Shown: positions 16,161 to 25,471 of the stretch, one piece after another
Numbering within the stretch: the first letter of the stretch is position 1
How the letters are laid out: each line of letters opens with the position of its first letter
NCBI GenBank assembly: GCA_016927595.1
Contig: JAFGMI010000022.1
Location: forward strand, 1-59,637
DNA length: 59,637 bases
Reading direction: 5' to 3'
From: Melioribacteraceae bacterium
Lineage (GTDB): Bacteria > Bacteroidota > Ignavibacteria > Ignavibacteriales > Melioribacteraceae
Program-made: the position numbers and the translations under genes
The notes under the pieces: generated by a model
What the model was told of the DNA's origin: nothing
Databases searched by the model: none
The model's input: the letters and a program-made list of their open reading frames with translations, nothing else

Positions 16161-17837
16161 TTATCTGATAAGATTTGTTATTTCCTGAAGTAATGTATCG
16201 GCGGTTGTAACTACTCTTGCATTTGCCTGGAATCCCCGCTGCGAGACTATCATTCTTGTGAATTCTTCAGACAAATCAACATTCGACTGTTCGAGTGCAC
16301 CCGATTGAATTGTAGTAACAGAATTTTCGCCGGGACTATCAATTCTGGGTTCGCCTGCGTTGGCGGCAACATTGTACATATTATCGCCTACGCTTACAAG
16401 ACCATTAAGGTTTTTGAAAGTAGCAACCATTATTTGAGCCAGTGTGCGTGAATTACCGTTCGAGAATATACCAATTATATTACCATACTGATCAATATTC
16501 AGGTTCGATAAAGCGGCAGAAGCCGATCCGTTCTGCGATAATGCCGCAATCTGAGATGTAAGGTTTGTTTGTGTAACACCTGCTGTACCCTGACCGAAAT
16601 TAAGATCTATCGGCTGAACTTCGGCACCGCTTGCAGGTGTAAAAGTAACTTCAGGAATAGGAGGGCTGCTCGTTACCTGGCTGCCGTTCTGCCAAACACT
16701 CTGAATTGTACCATTAGGATCAAACATCAGTTCGCCTGCCGAATCCGAACTTAACGTTCCGCTCGTTGCCGGAATTGATGCTGTCCATGACCATCGGTTG
16801 TTGTCGATGTGATCATATTTTATCGAAAGTGTATGAGGATTACCCAATGAATCGAATATTGTTACCGAACTCAGTACAGGCTCAGGAGTTTCACCTTTAT
16901 CGATTCTCGAAATTACATTTGTATCGGCATTTAAATTCGTTATTGAGGAGAAGTTAAGTTTATAATCAATTTTTTCAACAGCGTCGCTGATTGTGATTTG
17001 AGTTGATGTACAGGCTCCTGATGTTGCATTAAAAGCCAAAGCCTGGCTGCCGGTAATAGGAGTTGTTAAAGCTGCGCCGGCATCATCGCGTATTTCATAA
17101 TGATATGTCCATGCACCAGCTGTAGTCTCTTCGTACCTGCTCCATAATTGATACTCGTCGCCGTCTTTGTTGCAAATTGTACTGATCGAGAAGTCGGTAT
17201 CTGCTGGACCAGGATAATACTGTGTAGCTGCAGGAGTTTCAAGTTTCAGGTTGCCTACGAGTTCTACTATATCGGTTCTGATTGTAGCTGAACTACTCTG
17301 AAGGTTGCCTCCCCATGTGGTTTCGCTTGTTTTCACGGCAGGCAGTCTTAAATTCTTATCTATAACGATATCCTGCAAAGTTGTACCGGCAGGTATTTCT
17401 CCCAAGCCGTTTGCAACTTTACCCTGAACAATAGCACCGTTTTGAGGATTAACCAGTTTGCCATCAGCATCAAAAATATACGCACCGGCTCTCGAATAAA
17501 ACTGCTGACCGTTGCTTTTAAGTATAAACATACCCGGACCCTGCAAAGCAAGATCGGTTGTAATGCCTGTTCTTTCGAATGTACCCTGGTTCCAGTTTCT
17601 ATCGATTGAGTTGACTTTCATACCAAGACCCACCTGGAAACTGTTGGTACCGCCTGATGATGAAGTGGGGTTTGTACCGGCTTTAACGAACTGATTAAAA
17701 GTATCGCTGAATGTAACTCTTGAACCTTTATACCCGATCGTGTTAACGTTTGCAATATTGTTACCGATAACGTCCATCATCGACTGGTGATTTCTTAAGC
17801 CTGATACACCTGCGAAAAGTGAATTGAGAAGTGCCAT
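16161..17837 (-). CDS. flgE: Flagellar hook protein FlgE
   Basis: FlgE polymerises into the hook. The 558 residues show the N-terminal signature (NSLFAGVSGLRNHQSMMDVI, then GNNIANVNTIGYK) and the C-terminal one (SNVDLSEEFTRMIVSQRGFQ, then ANARVV). The large middle part forms the exposed hook domains and is longer than in enterobacteria. A strong AGGAGG precedes the ATG, but it lies in a small hairpin. The last gene of its operon, ended by the terminator at 16093-16120. Confidence 0.96.
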   Translation of the reverse strand: MALLNSLFAGVSGLRNHQSMMDVIGNNIANVNTIGYKGSRVTFSDTFNQFVKAGTNPTSSSGGTNSFQVGLGMKVNSIDRNWNQGTFERTGITTDLALQGPGMFILKSNGQQFYSRAGAYIFDADGKLVNPQNGAIVQGKVANGLGEIPAGTTLQDIVIDKNLRLPAVKTSETTWGGNLQSSSATIRTDIVELVGNLKLETPAATQYYPGPADTDFSISTICNKDGDEYQLWSRYEETTAGAWTYHYEIRDDAGAALTTPITGSQALAFNATSGACTSTQITISDAVEKIDYKLNFSSITNLNADTNVISRIDKGETPEPVLSSVTIFDSLGNPHTLSIKYDHIDNNRWSWTASIPATSGTLSSDSAGELMFDPNGTIQSVWQNGSQVTSSPPIPEVTFTPASGAEVQPIDLNFGQGTAGVTQTNLTSQIAALSQNGSASAALSNLNIDQYGNIIGIFSNGNSRTLAQIMVATFKNLNGLVSVGDNMYNVAANAGEPRIDSPGENSVTTIQSGALEQSNVDLSEEFTRMIVSQRGFQANARVVTTADTLLQEITNLIR

Positions 17838-17840
17838 TTT

Positions 17841-17854
17841 AACCTCCTAAGGTT
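17841..17854 (-). promoter_or_regulatory. Hairpin enclosing the flgE ribosome binding site
   Basis: The minus strand AACCT-TAGG-AGGTT can fold into a 5-base stem whose 3' arm contains most of the AGGAGG Shine-Dalgarno of flgE. It would reduce hook translation unless opened. A GGA at the loop edge also suits CsrA binding. The fold is predicted by eye only. Confidence 0.45.
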
Positions 17855-17870
17855 TTAAGTTTACTTGATC

Positions 17871-17921
17871 CGGCTTCAGTCAGTCAGCCGAACCGGGAGC
17901 GTCCTTGGAAGGTCCCGCTCC
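17871..17921 (-). other. Two hairpins in the flgE leader
   Basis: The 101-base gap before flgE can form a hairpin at 17896-17921 (GGAGCG with CGCTCC, 14-base loop) and another at 17871-17890 (CGGCT with AGCCG, 10-base loop). Neither is followed by a U-tract on the minus strand, so they look like leader structure or a processing site, not a terminator. This is the longest gap inside the flgB-flgE operon. Confidence 0.45.
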
Positions 17922-17938
17922 ATCTGTTAATTAATTTT

Positions 17939-18313
17939 TTAAGCGAATACTACGCTGTCTATATTGGTAAATACATTTTCCTTGCTTTCTTTTACATCCA
18001 TTGCTGTAATGATTGTCCTGTTGGCTATGTTAACGATGAAAGCAGTGTCGTTCATCATAACCAGTGAATCTTTGGCTCCTTTCAGCTGTGCTCTTTCTAC
18101 CGCAGTTTGAATTTTATTCAACTGATCGTTATCAAGTGTTATGTTTCTTGATTCCAGACGTCTCAAGGCATGGTTGGAGAACTTAACCTTCTCCAGCTCA
18201 CTGTTGAATATCTCATCAAAATTCGATTTAACATTGCCAGCCGGAGCTTTATAACCATTGTTATTCCCTACTATGGGAACAAAAGGTACTTTTACACCAT
18301 TCAGCTCTGCCAT
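17939..18313 (-). CDS. Flagellar operon protein, TIGR02530 (flg_new) type
   Basis: The 124-residue soluble protein matches the short protein found between flgD and flgE in many bacteria. It has KFSNHALRRLESRNITLD (residues near 50-67) and ends with AFIVNIANRTIITAMDVKE, and shows no membrane segment. Its exact role is unsettled; the conserved place next to flgD, fliK and flgE points to hook assembly. It starts 5 bases after flgD. Confidence 0.85.
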   Translation of the reverse strand: MAELNGVKVPFVPIVGNNNGYKAPAGNVKSNFDEIFNSELEKVKFSNHALRRLESRNITLDNDQLNKIQTAVERAQLKGAKDSLVMMNDTAFIVNIANRTIITAMDVKESKENVFTNIDSVVFA

Positions 18314-18318
18314 TTTAT

Positions 18319-18993
18319 TTATCCCTCAGAACTAAAAATTTCAGTTATGAATGAAAGATTATATTCATTTCCGTCTACCAGCAAATTCGTACCCGATTCA
18401 CCAAATCTCACACCGTTTATCTTACCTACTAAATATTTGTTTATTTCCATTTCGTTTCCGTTTGTCGATAATGCTTTTACTTCAAATGTGTACGAACCAT
18501 TTCTGATTTTACTACCATTATTATCGGTGAAATCCCAATTTAGTTTAGCATCACCCATTAATTTTTCCGGCGAGTCTATACTTTTTACCAATGTACCGTA
18601 CTGGTCGTATATATTTACCACAACCGAGCTGGCTTCTGCTGGAAGCGTATAACCAATTGAAACACTTTCCTGACCTGAATATGCAATTTCATACGTGTCC
18701 AGTTTTACTTCTTTACCTATTAGCGCTGCAGTCATCGTATTATTTACCGACTGAGTGAGAAGGTAATTGGCGTTTATGCTTTCCTGAACAGATTCGTTCA
18801 AATTGGTCAGCTGTTCAAGCGAAGAAAACTGTGCGAGTTGAGCCGCATATTCATTACTGTCGAGAGGATTCATCGGATCCTGATACTTCATCTGTGCTAT
18901 CATTAACTTCAGGAAATCGTCTTTACCCATCGCTGAATTTGAACCGGGTGCCGATTGTATGCTGCCAGAACTGCTGTTTATACTATTAACCAT
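18319..18993 (-). CDS. flgD: Hook capping protein FlgD
   Basis: FlgD is the scaffold that caps the growing hook. The 224 residues have the N-terminal signature (GKDDFLKLMIAQMKYQDPMNP, quoted in part, then LDSNEYAAQLAQFSSLEQL) and a C-terminal FlgD Ig-like/tudor part (VVNIYDQYGTLVKSID, DNNGSKIRNGSYTFEVKA). It follows fliK by 8 bases. Confidence 0.96.
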   Translation of the reverse strand: MVNSINSSSGSIQSAPGSNSAMGKDDFLKLMIAQMKYQDPMNPLDSNEYAAQLAQFSSLEQLTNLNESVQESINANYLLTQSVNNTMTAALIGKEVKLDTYEIAYSGQESVSIGYTLPAEASSVVVNIYDQYGTLVKSIDSPEKLMGDAKLNWDFTDNNGSKIRNGSYTFEVKALSTNGNEMEINKYLVGKINGVRFGESGTNLLVDGNEYNLSFITEIFSSEG

Positions 18994-19001
18994 TTTATCT
19001 C

Positions 19002-21452
19002 CTAGGCTATATAATCGTAAGTGTTGTAACCCATGCTCTTTGGTGCATCGGTATCCAGCATGAATTTATTTTCATCGCTGTTGTATTCAGAGTCTTTTTT
19101 CTTCTGCCTGAAATGTTTCGGCTGTTTGTCGTCTGATGTCGTAAGCGATACATTTATATTGTTGGATGAAAATCCGCTCTGTACCAATGTTGTCCTTAAT
19201 TGATCGAGATTAGAATTCACTATTTGCCTTACTGATTCGTTCTCGACTTCTATGTGAGCATTAATAATATCTTTAACAATTTCAACTCTCAGTTCAACCT
19301 TACCGAGAGATTCGGGATTTAATTTCAGTACTGCATTCTGAGAATTGCGGGATGTTAACACCGATTCAATTTCTCTGTTAATCCTGCTTAGCTCAACGTT
19401 CTTTAAAATTTCGACGCGTTTTTGAGCTTCATGATTATCGTTTGCAAAATGATTCAGCTTATTTTCAAAATTATTATTCGGTTTGTCTGCAGGTTTTAAA
19501 TTCGGATCCTGAACATTGTTCTGTAATTTACCCGAGCTGTTTTCATTGTTGAATTCCTGCGAACTGCTGTTTGAATTTAAATTTTGTTCGGTTGATTTTA
19601 TGTTAAGACGACCTTCCTCAGTTTCAATAACGCTCGTTTTTATATTGCTCTTTGTTTCAGACCCTCTTACGTGTATTTGATTATCATGGTCTTGTTGCGA
19701 TGCTTCTTTATTCAAATTGCCCTGATTACTTACCCTGGCAACATCATCTGAATGATTTTTGCCGGCTTCCTCAAGCGGTTGATTGTATTTACTATTATTA
19801 AATGACCTGGATAGCAGATTCTCTTTGATAAATTTTAGTTCATCTTCTGAAGTAGCGAGAAATTTCTCTGCATTTACATGAACTCTCTGTTCAGCATCAG
19901 CGTGAGTGCCGGCTTTCCCGGATATCTCTGGAGTATGAGTTTGTTTATTCCCAATATTACTAATCAGAATTTTATTAACCTTGCCTGCTACCGTTTCATC
20001 TTCACTTCTGCTTTTATTTGCGATGATTCTGGTTAACTGGTTTAACCTATTCGCTTTTTCATCCTCAACTCTGGACATTTTAAACAAGTATTCATCGGAA
20101 GATTTTAGTTTAATATCAGAGTTCGATTTATTTTCTTCTTTGTTCTCACCTTTCAGTGAATGCAATGCTATAGCATTACCCAGATTCGATAATTTTCTTT
20201 GGGATTCAAATACAGAGTTGCTCTCTAAGTTTTTAAGAATGCTGATATTATCTGCGAGATTTTTTGCATTCGGGCTGTTCAACTCCAGCTCGTCAAGCCT
20301 GCTTTCAAGCGCTTTAATAAGCGGATTGATTGATTCGGTCTTGTAAAAATCTTTAAGAGTTTCATTCCTTTTTAATCCGAAAGTTTCAATTACTTCATTA
20401 AGCTTTTCTTCAAATGCACTTCTGGGCAGCTTAAGCAGAGCTGAAAATTCCGATTCAGCTTTCTTAATAATATCTGCGGTAATATCAATCCGGGGCACCG
20501 GGTTATTTACGTTACTTTTCAATTCTCCTATAACCTCGGCAAAAAGTCTTCGGATTTCATCATTATTCCTGATTAAATTTTCAACTTCCGATTTACCCAG
20601 AATGGAATTTAAAAAGTTAAATTGCGGTTTGCCGAGCGACCTAATCAAAGAATCATCATCTTGATCATCATCTTGATCATAATCATGATCATAATCATGA
20701 TCATAATCATGATCCGAATCTTTATTTAATATAACAGTTCCGTAATCCGGATCGGTAATATTTTGCTTAATCTTATTAAGCAGCTGTGTCATCACTTCTG
20801 TTGCTTCGATATCCTTGTTTTTAATACGCTTCTGAAGTTCTTTGATTTCATCACTGCTTAATGAAATAACGGGGACCGCAGTTGATGTAAAGTCCGTTTC
20901 TAACTCGTACTTTTGATCGTTTAACGTTTCCTTCACCGAATTATTAATATAAAAACCAGATTGCACCTTAAACGAATTGCCGGCTGGGACCAACGTCTTT
21001 ATTTCTATTTTATGGGTTTCGTCCCCCTGACCTGCTATCAAAGTAACAGTATTGTTATCAACTATTTCGTGAAGAATCTGCTGCAGACTTGCAGTTATAT
21101 CTTCTTCACTGCCCGTAATATCATAAGAATTCTTTGATGTTTTAAGATGAACGTTACTGCTGTTAAGGAGTATTTCCTTTATTACTGACGACAGTTCCTT
21201 AAGATTCAGCTTGAATCCATTTGTAAAATATGTATGCAGTTCATTACTATCATCCGTTTCGCTTTTCTGAACTGACTGCAGCGATTCCATTAGTGATAGT
21301 GAGAAATTTTTAACTATATCAGATGTTTTTGCTTCATTGCCTTCACTAACATTAATAATGTCTGTAAAAAGATAATTAGCATTCGCAAATTTGCCGCTCC
21401 CGTTATCGGATGCCGACTTACTGTTCGAAATAAATAAAGGATTAAATATCAT
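19002..21452 (-). CDS. fliK: Hook-length control protein FliK
   Basis: This 816-residue protein is recognised by its C-terminal Flg_hook domain (about residues 700-790: LKLNPESLGKVELRVEIVKD, then NSNLDQLRTTLVQSGF). FliK is a secreted ruler that triggers the FlhB specificity switch. It is about twice the usual size. The middle is hydrophilic and Asn/Ser/Glu-rich with little predicted order, as in FliK rulers. An acidic DHDY repeat lies near residues 247-266. It overlaps the upstream gene by 4 bases and lies before flgD. Confidence 0.9.
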   Translation of the reverse strand: MIFNPLFISNSKSASDNGSGKFANANYLFTDIINVSEGNEAKTSDIVKNFSLSLMESLQSVQKSETDDSNELHTYFTNGFKLNLKELSSVIKEILLNSSNVHLKTSKNSYDITGSEEDITASLQQILHEIVDNNTVTLIAGQGDETHKIEIKTLVPAGNSFKVQSGFYINNSVKETLNDQKYELETDFTSTAVPVISLSSDEIKELQKRIKNKDIEATEVMTQLLNKIKQNITDPDYGTVILNKDSDHDYDHDYDHDYDQDDDQDDDSLIRSLGKPQFNFLNSILGKSEVENLIRNNDEIRRLFAEVIGELKSNVNNPVPRIDITADIIKKAESEFSALLKLPRSAFEEKLNEVIETFGLKRNETLKDFYKTESINPLIKALESRLDELELNSPNAKNLADNISILKNLESNSVFESQRKLSNLGNAIALHSLKGENKEENKSNSDIKLKSSDEYLFKMSRVEDEKANRLNQLTRIIANKSRSEDETVAGKVNKILISNIGNKQTHTPEISGKAGTHADAEQRVHVNAEKFLATSEDELKFIKENLLSRSFNNSKYNQPLEEAGKNHSDDVARVSNQGNLNKEASQQDHDNQIHVRGSETKSNIKTSVIETEEGRLNIKSTEQNLNSNSSSQEFNNENSSGKLQNNVQDPNLKPADKPNNNFENKLNHFANDNHEAQKRVEILKNVELSRINREIESVLTSRNSQNAVLKLNPESLGKVELRVEIVKDIINAHIEVENESVRQIVNSNLDQLRTTLVQSGFSSNNINVSLTTSDDKQPKHFRQKKKDSEYNSDENKFMLDTDAPKSMGYNTYDYIA
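20652..20714. repeat. Short tandem repeat inside fliK
   Basis: A 12-base unit (GATCATGATTAT on the coding strand, encoding DHDY) is repeated about three to four times and decays into GAT-rich variants encoding DQDDDQDDD. Gains or losses of whole units stay in frame and would change FliK length by four residues each. Confidence 0.85.
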
Positions 21453-22048
21453 TGCTTTACTCTCGTTATTCTGTTTGCGGTTTCCGGATTTAATGCTGCT
21501 AATATTTCTGCTGCTTTCTTTTTCTTCATGCTGTATATAATATCCCTTGCAACATTATCGGAATATTTGGTAATGATTTTAGCTGCCTGGTTAGCTTCCA
21601 TCGATTCATACAGCCCTGAGGTTGTTTTTACCCATTCCTTATATTTTAAATTATCTTCATTTTCCTGATTCTCAGTTCCCTTTTTCCCGTTGCTTTCGGT
21701 TTTTACAGAACGATTTTTTTGAATCATAATAAGTTTTTCTTTAAGCACTTTTATGCTGTCGAGAATTTCCGTATTAGTCATATGGTAATTGCTGTCAGCC
21801 AGATAATTATTCTGCTTTATACTCTGTATGGAATCACTCAATTCATTTCTCAGGTTTGTTTCAATGTTTTTCTTGATCATCGAGAGTGCTTTAACATCAA
21901 AACTGCTTTTTACCATTTCTGCTGTTACCGGAGGTGAAAAATCCAGCTTAAATATATTATTGTACGTATTGTTAAGTACGGCAATTGCCCCGGTTACTAC
22001 AAAAAACGCCACAGCGTATACAGAAGCAACCACTAGTTTTTCTTTCAC
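21449..22048 (-). CDS. MotE/MgtE-N-like flagellar membrane protein
   Basis: The 199 residues have one N-terminal membrane helix (about 5-27), a coiled-coil middle, and a C-terminal MgtE_N-like segment (AAKIITKYSDNVARDIIYSM, then KKKAAEILAALNPETANRIT). Such proteins are common next to fliJ/fliK. In some bacteria the homologue MotE acts as a periplasmic chaperone for motor proteins. It lies between fliJ and fliK, with 2 bases to fliJ. The exact role here is inferred from family and place. Confidence 0.75.
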   Translation of the reverse strand: MKEKLVVASVYAVAFFVVTGAIAVLNNTYNNIFKLDFSPPVTAEMVKSSFDVKALSMIKKNIETNLRNELSDSIQSIKQNNYLADSNYHMTNTEILDSIKVLKEKLIMIQKNRSVKTESNGKKGTENQENEDNLKYKEWVKTTSGLYESMEANQAAKIITKYSDNVARDIIYSMKKKKAAEILAALNPETANRITRVKQ

Positions 22049-22050
22049 TT

Positions 22051-22482
22051 TTATTTCCTGCCAGTTTTTTGTATTGCTAATTCATCTAAAAAAGTATTTT
22101 CTGTTTTCAATTGTTCTTTCATGTATTGCTGGTAATGTTTTTCTTTAAGCAGCTCAAACATTTTTTCTTCTTTCGCCTTGTTGGTAAGTTCAATCAGTTT
22201 TTTTACTTTTTTCTTCTCCAGAAATTCAAGCTCTGCTTTAAATCTTTTGATCATACCATTAAGAAATATTCCATGTCTCTCATAATAATGAATTTCGTGA
22301 ACCTTGAAATTTCCACTCCGAAGCATGGTTTTTGTCTGTCTGTATTCTTCACGTGTCTGCTCAATTTTTTGTTTTTTCTGTTCTATCTTTAAATTTATTT
22401 CAGCAAGTTCTCGCTGAGCTTTTACTTTCAGCTTATCTTTTATCCTGTGTATAGAATCGAATTTATACTTGAATCCTGCCAT
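22051..22482 (-). CDS. fliJ: Export apparatus stalk protein FliJ
   Basis: The 143 residues are almost wholly charged coiled coil (KFDSIHRIKDKLKVKAQREL and on, with no membrane segment), the length and nature of FliJ. FliJ links the FliI ATPase to FlhA and acts as a chaperone escort. FliJ is poorly conserved in sequence, so the call relies on fold and on its place 4 bases after fliI. Confidence 0.87.
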   Translation of the reverse strand: MAGFKYKFDSIHRIKDKLKVKAQRELAEINLKIEQKKQKIEQTREEYRQTKTMLRSGNFKVHEIHYYERHGIFLNGMIKRFKAELEFLEKKKVKKLIELTNKAKEEKMFELLKEKHYQQYMKEQLKTENTFLDELAIQKTGRK

Positions 22483-22486
22483 GGCA

Positions 22487-23815
22487 TTACATTAATGGTT
22501 CTTCAATTATTGAATTTAGTCTGCCGATAGTCTCTTCAAACAGTGTTCTTTCATCCATACTCTGTTTCAGAAACGTTCTAAGTGAATTAATTTTTGAAAG
22601 GGCATGATCAATCTGAGGATTGCTTCCCTTTACATACGCACCAATATTAATCAGATCCTCGGCTTCATTATATGTGGCAAGAATTTCATTAAAGAGACGC
22701 GACCGTTTGAAATGATCTTCCGGAACAATATCCGTCATTACTCTGCTGACGCTCTGCAGCGGATCAACAGCCGGATATTGACCTTTATTCGCAAGCTTAC
22801 GGGAGAGAACAATATGCCCGTCCAGTATCGACCTGACAGCATCTGCTATCGGTTCATTCATGTCGTCTCCATCCACAAGAACGGAATAAAATCCGGTTAT
22901 TGAACCTTTGGAAGTTACACCAGCTCTTTCGAGAAGTTTCGGAAGCAGTGCAAATACGGAAGGTGTATATCCTTTAGTCGTTGGCGGCTCACCGATTGTT
23001 AAACCAATTTCTCTCTGAGCCATAGCGAATCTTGTGACAGAATCCATCATTAAAAGAACGTCCTTCCCTTTGTCACGGAAATACTCGGCAATTGTTGTTC
23101 CGATAAATGCACCCTTTGTTCTGAGCAGAGCCGATTTATCACTGGTAGCCACAATCACGACAGATCTTTTCAGACCTTCTTCTCCCAGATCTTTTTCTAT
23201 GAATTCTCTGACTTCCCTGCCGCGTTCGCCGATGAGCGTAATTACATTCACATCTGCGGACGTGTTTCTGGCCATCATACCCAGCGTAACACTCTTACCG
23301 ACTCCGCTGCCTGCGAATATTCCTATTCGCTGACCCTTGCCTACCGTAAGAAGCCCGTCTATTGAACGAATTCCGGTCTGAAGCGGAGTGGTAATTCGGT
23401 CTCTCTCAAGTGGATTGGGCGGGTCTCTGTATATTGAATATTGTGATGCTAGCTTTAAAGGTCCCTTACCGTCTATCGGATTGCCAAGACCGTCGATTAC
23501 TCTTCCTAAAAGTTCTTCGCCTACCGAGATATCAAAACTTTTTCCGGTTGCAATAATCTCGCAGGCGGGTGATATATCGTGAACTTCACCAAGAGCAATT
23601 GACAATACTTTACCCGACTTGAAGCCAACAACTTCCGATTTACAAACTTCTCTGCCGTTGCGGTCTGTAACCCTGCATAGTTCACCAAGAGATACATTAG
23701 GACCTGATGACACAATCACTAATCCTATAACATCATTTACCTTGCCGTTAAGCTTGAAGATTTCGGCAGATTTTATTATCGGATCGTAATGTTCTATGTA
23801 GGTTTCCGTAAGCAT
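22487..23815 (-). CDS. fliI: Flagellar export ATPase FliI
   Basis: FliI energises flagellar protein export. The 442 residues have a Walker A at GIFAGSGVGKSVTL (about residue 165), the motif GERGREVREFI, and a Walker B DVLLMMDSVTRFAMAQREIG. It resembles F-type ATPase beta subunits but has the FliI/YscN pattern. Its ATG shares a base with the fliH stop codon. Confidence 0.97.
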   Translation of the reverse strand: MLTETYIEHYDPIIKSAEIFKLNGKVNDVIGLVIVSSGPNVSLGELCRVTDRNGREVCKSEVVGFKSGKVLSIALGEVHDISPACEIIATGKSFDISVGEELLGRVIDGLGNPIDGKGPLKLASQYSIYRDPPNPLERDRITTPLQTGIRSIDGLLTVGKGQRIGIFAGSGVGKSVTLGMMARNTSADVNVITLIGERGREVREFIEKDLGEEGLKRSVVIVATSDKSALLRTKGAFIGTTIAEYFRDKGKDVLLMMDSVTRFAMAQREIGLTIGEPPTTKGYTPSVFALLPKLLERAGVTSKGSITGFYSVLVDGDDMNEPIADAVRSILDGHIVLSRKLANKGQYPAVDPLQSVSRVMTDIVPEDHFKRSRLFNEILATYNEAEDLINIGAYVKGSNPQIDHALSKINSLRTFLKQSMDERTLFEETIGRLNSIIEEPLM

Positions 23816-24441
23816 CAGTTTTGATTGTTCAATAAATTTTTTGTTATTGTCTGTTTAATTTCCTGCAATTGTGTGGTGATTCTTGCATCCACATTCCCTA
23901 TTTCCGATTCAATAATACATCCGCCCTTTTCAATTTTATCGTCGGATTCAAACTTCACTTTCGAAAAGGTCTCGTCATTAAATAATTCTTTCGATGCTCC
24001 TTTCAGCAGCTTATAATCATCCGGATTGATTTTAACTCCTATGCTTTCGGCACCGTTTAATTTTTGCGAAGCTTCCTTCACTACCGATTTTATAATCGAT
24101 TCTTCATCAATTTTCTTTTTAACAATTTTTTCTGCAATCAGAGTCGATAACTCAACAACTATATTTTCAAATGATTTCTCGTATTCGAAAAATTTATCAT
24201 TCAGTGAATTAACCAAATTCTCGAACTCACCATATTTTTCAAAAAGCTGCGATTCGAAGTACGACTCATATTCAATTTTTGCCGCTTCTCTGCCTTCATC
24301 AAAATACTTTCTTCTGTCCTGCTCAATCTGTTTTTTCAGATACTCCTGCTCCGATTCTGCAGACTGGGCATTATCGCTGTTTATATTCAGAACCTTTACG
24401 GCAGCAGAACCATTCGACCTGATCTTAATAACATTAGACAT
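23815..24441 (-). CDS. fliH: FliI regulator FliH
   Basis: The 208 residues are mainly charged coiled coil (YLKKQIEQDRRKYFDEGREA and on), followed by the FliH/YscL C-terminal domain (IVVELSTLIAEKIVKKKI, GVKINPDDYKLL, GGCIIESEIGNVDARITTQL). FliH binds FliI and anchors it to FliN. It overlaps fliG by 8 bases and fliI by one. Confidence 0.9.
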   Translation of the reverse strand: MSNVIKIRSNGSAAVKVLNINSDNAQSAESEQEYLKKQIEQDRRKYFDEGREAAKIEYESYFESQLFEKYGEFENLVNSLNDKFFEYEKSFENIVVELSTLIAEKIVKKKIDEESIIKSVVKEASQKLNGAESIGVKINPDDYKLLKGASKELFNDETFSKVKFESDDKIEKGGCIIESEIGNVDARITTQLQEIKQTITKNLLNNQN

Positions 24442-25471
24442 AGATATCGTCCGTGCCTCCTCTCAGGTTCAATGAAATTTCACCCGATTCTTCCAGGGAT
24501 TTGACAACATCTATAATTCTCGCTTGTGCAGCTTCAACTTCTTTTAGTTTAACCATGCCCATGTACTCGAGTTCTTCCTTCAGAAGATCGGATGCTCTTT
24601 CCGACATATTGGAAAATATTTTTTCCTTAAGTTTTTCATCAGCAACTTTCAGGGAAAGCGTAAGATCTTTCCTGTCTATTTCGCGCAGTACCTTTTGCAT
24701 ATCTCTGTCCTGCAGATTTATCAGGTCGTCGAACAGGAACATCTGTCTTTTAATTTCGACTCCTACGTCAGGATCGTAATCCATAAGCTCGTCCAAAATT
24801 TCTTTACTGAACGAAACTTTTGTTCTGTTAAGAATTTGAGCCAGACTTTTTACTCCTCCAATTTTACCAACCGATTGACTCATTGTTAAGCCTGCCATTT
24901 CATCAACGACTTTCTCAATCCTTTTCAGTGTCTGAGGTGAGATTTTACCCAATGTGGCAATACGATATGCGACATCAGCACGAAGATCTTTTGGCAATTC
25001 TTCAAGTGCACTTGCTGTCTGCTCGGGATTGAGATGAGTAAGGATCAATGCAATTGTCTGCGGGTGTTCTTTGTTCAGGAAGTTTATCAGCTGCGTAGAG
25101 TCCGCTCTTTTAAGCACATCAAATCCCCTGAGTGTGGTCAGGTTTTTAACCTTCTCAATTATTTCAACTGCTTTATTATAACCGAATGCTTTCTCGAGTG
25201 CGCTCTGTGCATATTCAAGTCCTCCCTCAAGCAGATATTCGCGGGCTGTTACCATATTATGAAATTCAACCATAACATTATCGACAGTTGTCGAAGGAGT
25301 ATTTTTCACTTGTGAAATTTCAGCCGAAATGGTTTCAACATCGTTCGGATCCAGATATTTGAAAACTTCCGCAGCAGTTTCAACATCAAGAGCAACAAGC
25401 AGCAGCGCTGCTTTTTGCGTGCCGGATAGTTCTCTGATCTTTAAATCAGTTGAATTATTATTAGTACTCAT
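24434..25471 (-). CDS. fliG: Rotor protein FliG
   Basis: FliG transmits torque between stator and C ring. The 345 residues include the N-terminal part that binds FliF (LSGTQKAALLLVALDVETAA), the middle HPQTIALILTHLNPEQTA (EHPQ-type motif), and the C-terminal torque domain (QMFLFDDLINLQDRDMQKVL, then REIDRKDLTLSLKVA) with its alternating charges. It overlaps fliF by 11 bases. Confidence 0.97.
   Translation of the reverse strand: MSTNNNSTDLKIRELSGTQKAALLLVALDVETAAEVFKYLDPNDVETISAEISQVKNTPSTTVDNVMVEFHNMVTAREYLLEGGLEYAQSALEKAFGYNKAVEIIEKVKNLTTLRGFDVLKRADSTQLINFLNKEHPQTIALILTHLNPEQTASALEELPKDLRADVAYRIATLGKISPQTLKRIEKVVDEMAGLTMSQSVGKIGGVKSLAQILNRTKVSFSKEILDELMDYDPDVGVEIKRQMFLFDDLINLQDRDMQKVLREIDRKDLTLSLKVADEKLKEKIFSNMSERASDLLKEELEYMGMVKLKEVEAAQARIIDVVKSLEESGEISLNLRGGTDDIYV

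Noticed and set aside
17896-17921. Stem before flgE as a terminator
   Set aside because: No U-tract follows on the minus strand; the T-run on the plus side is 14 bases away and no plus-strand gene ends there.
20652-20714. CRISPR-like repeat
   Set aside because: The 12-base units have no spacers and lie in frame within fliK; it is a simple tandem repeat.
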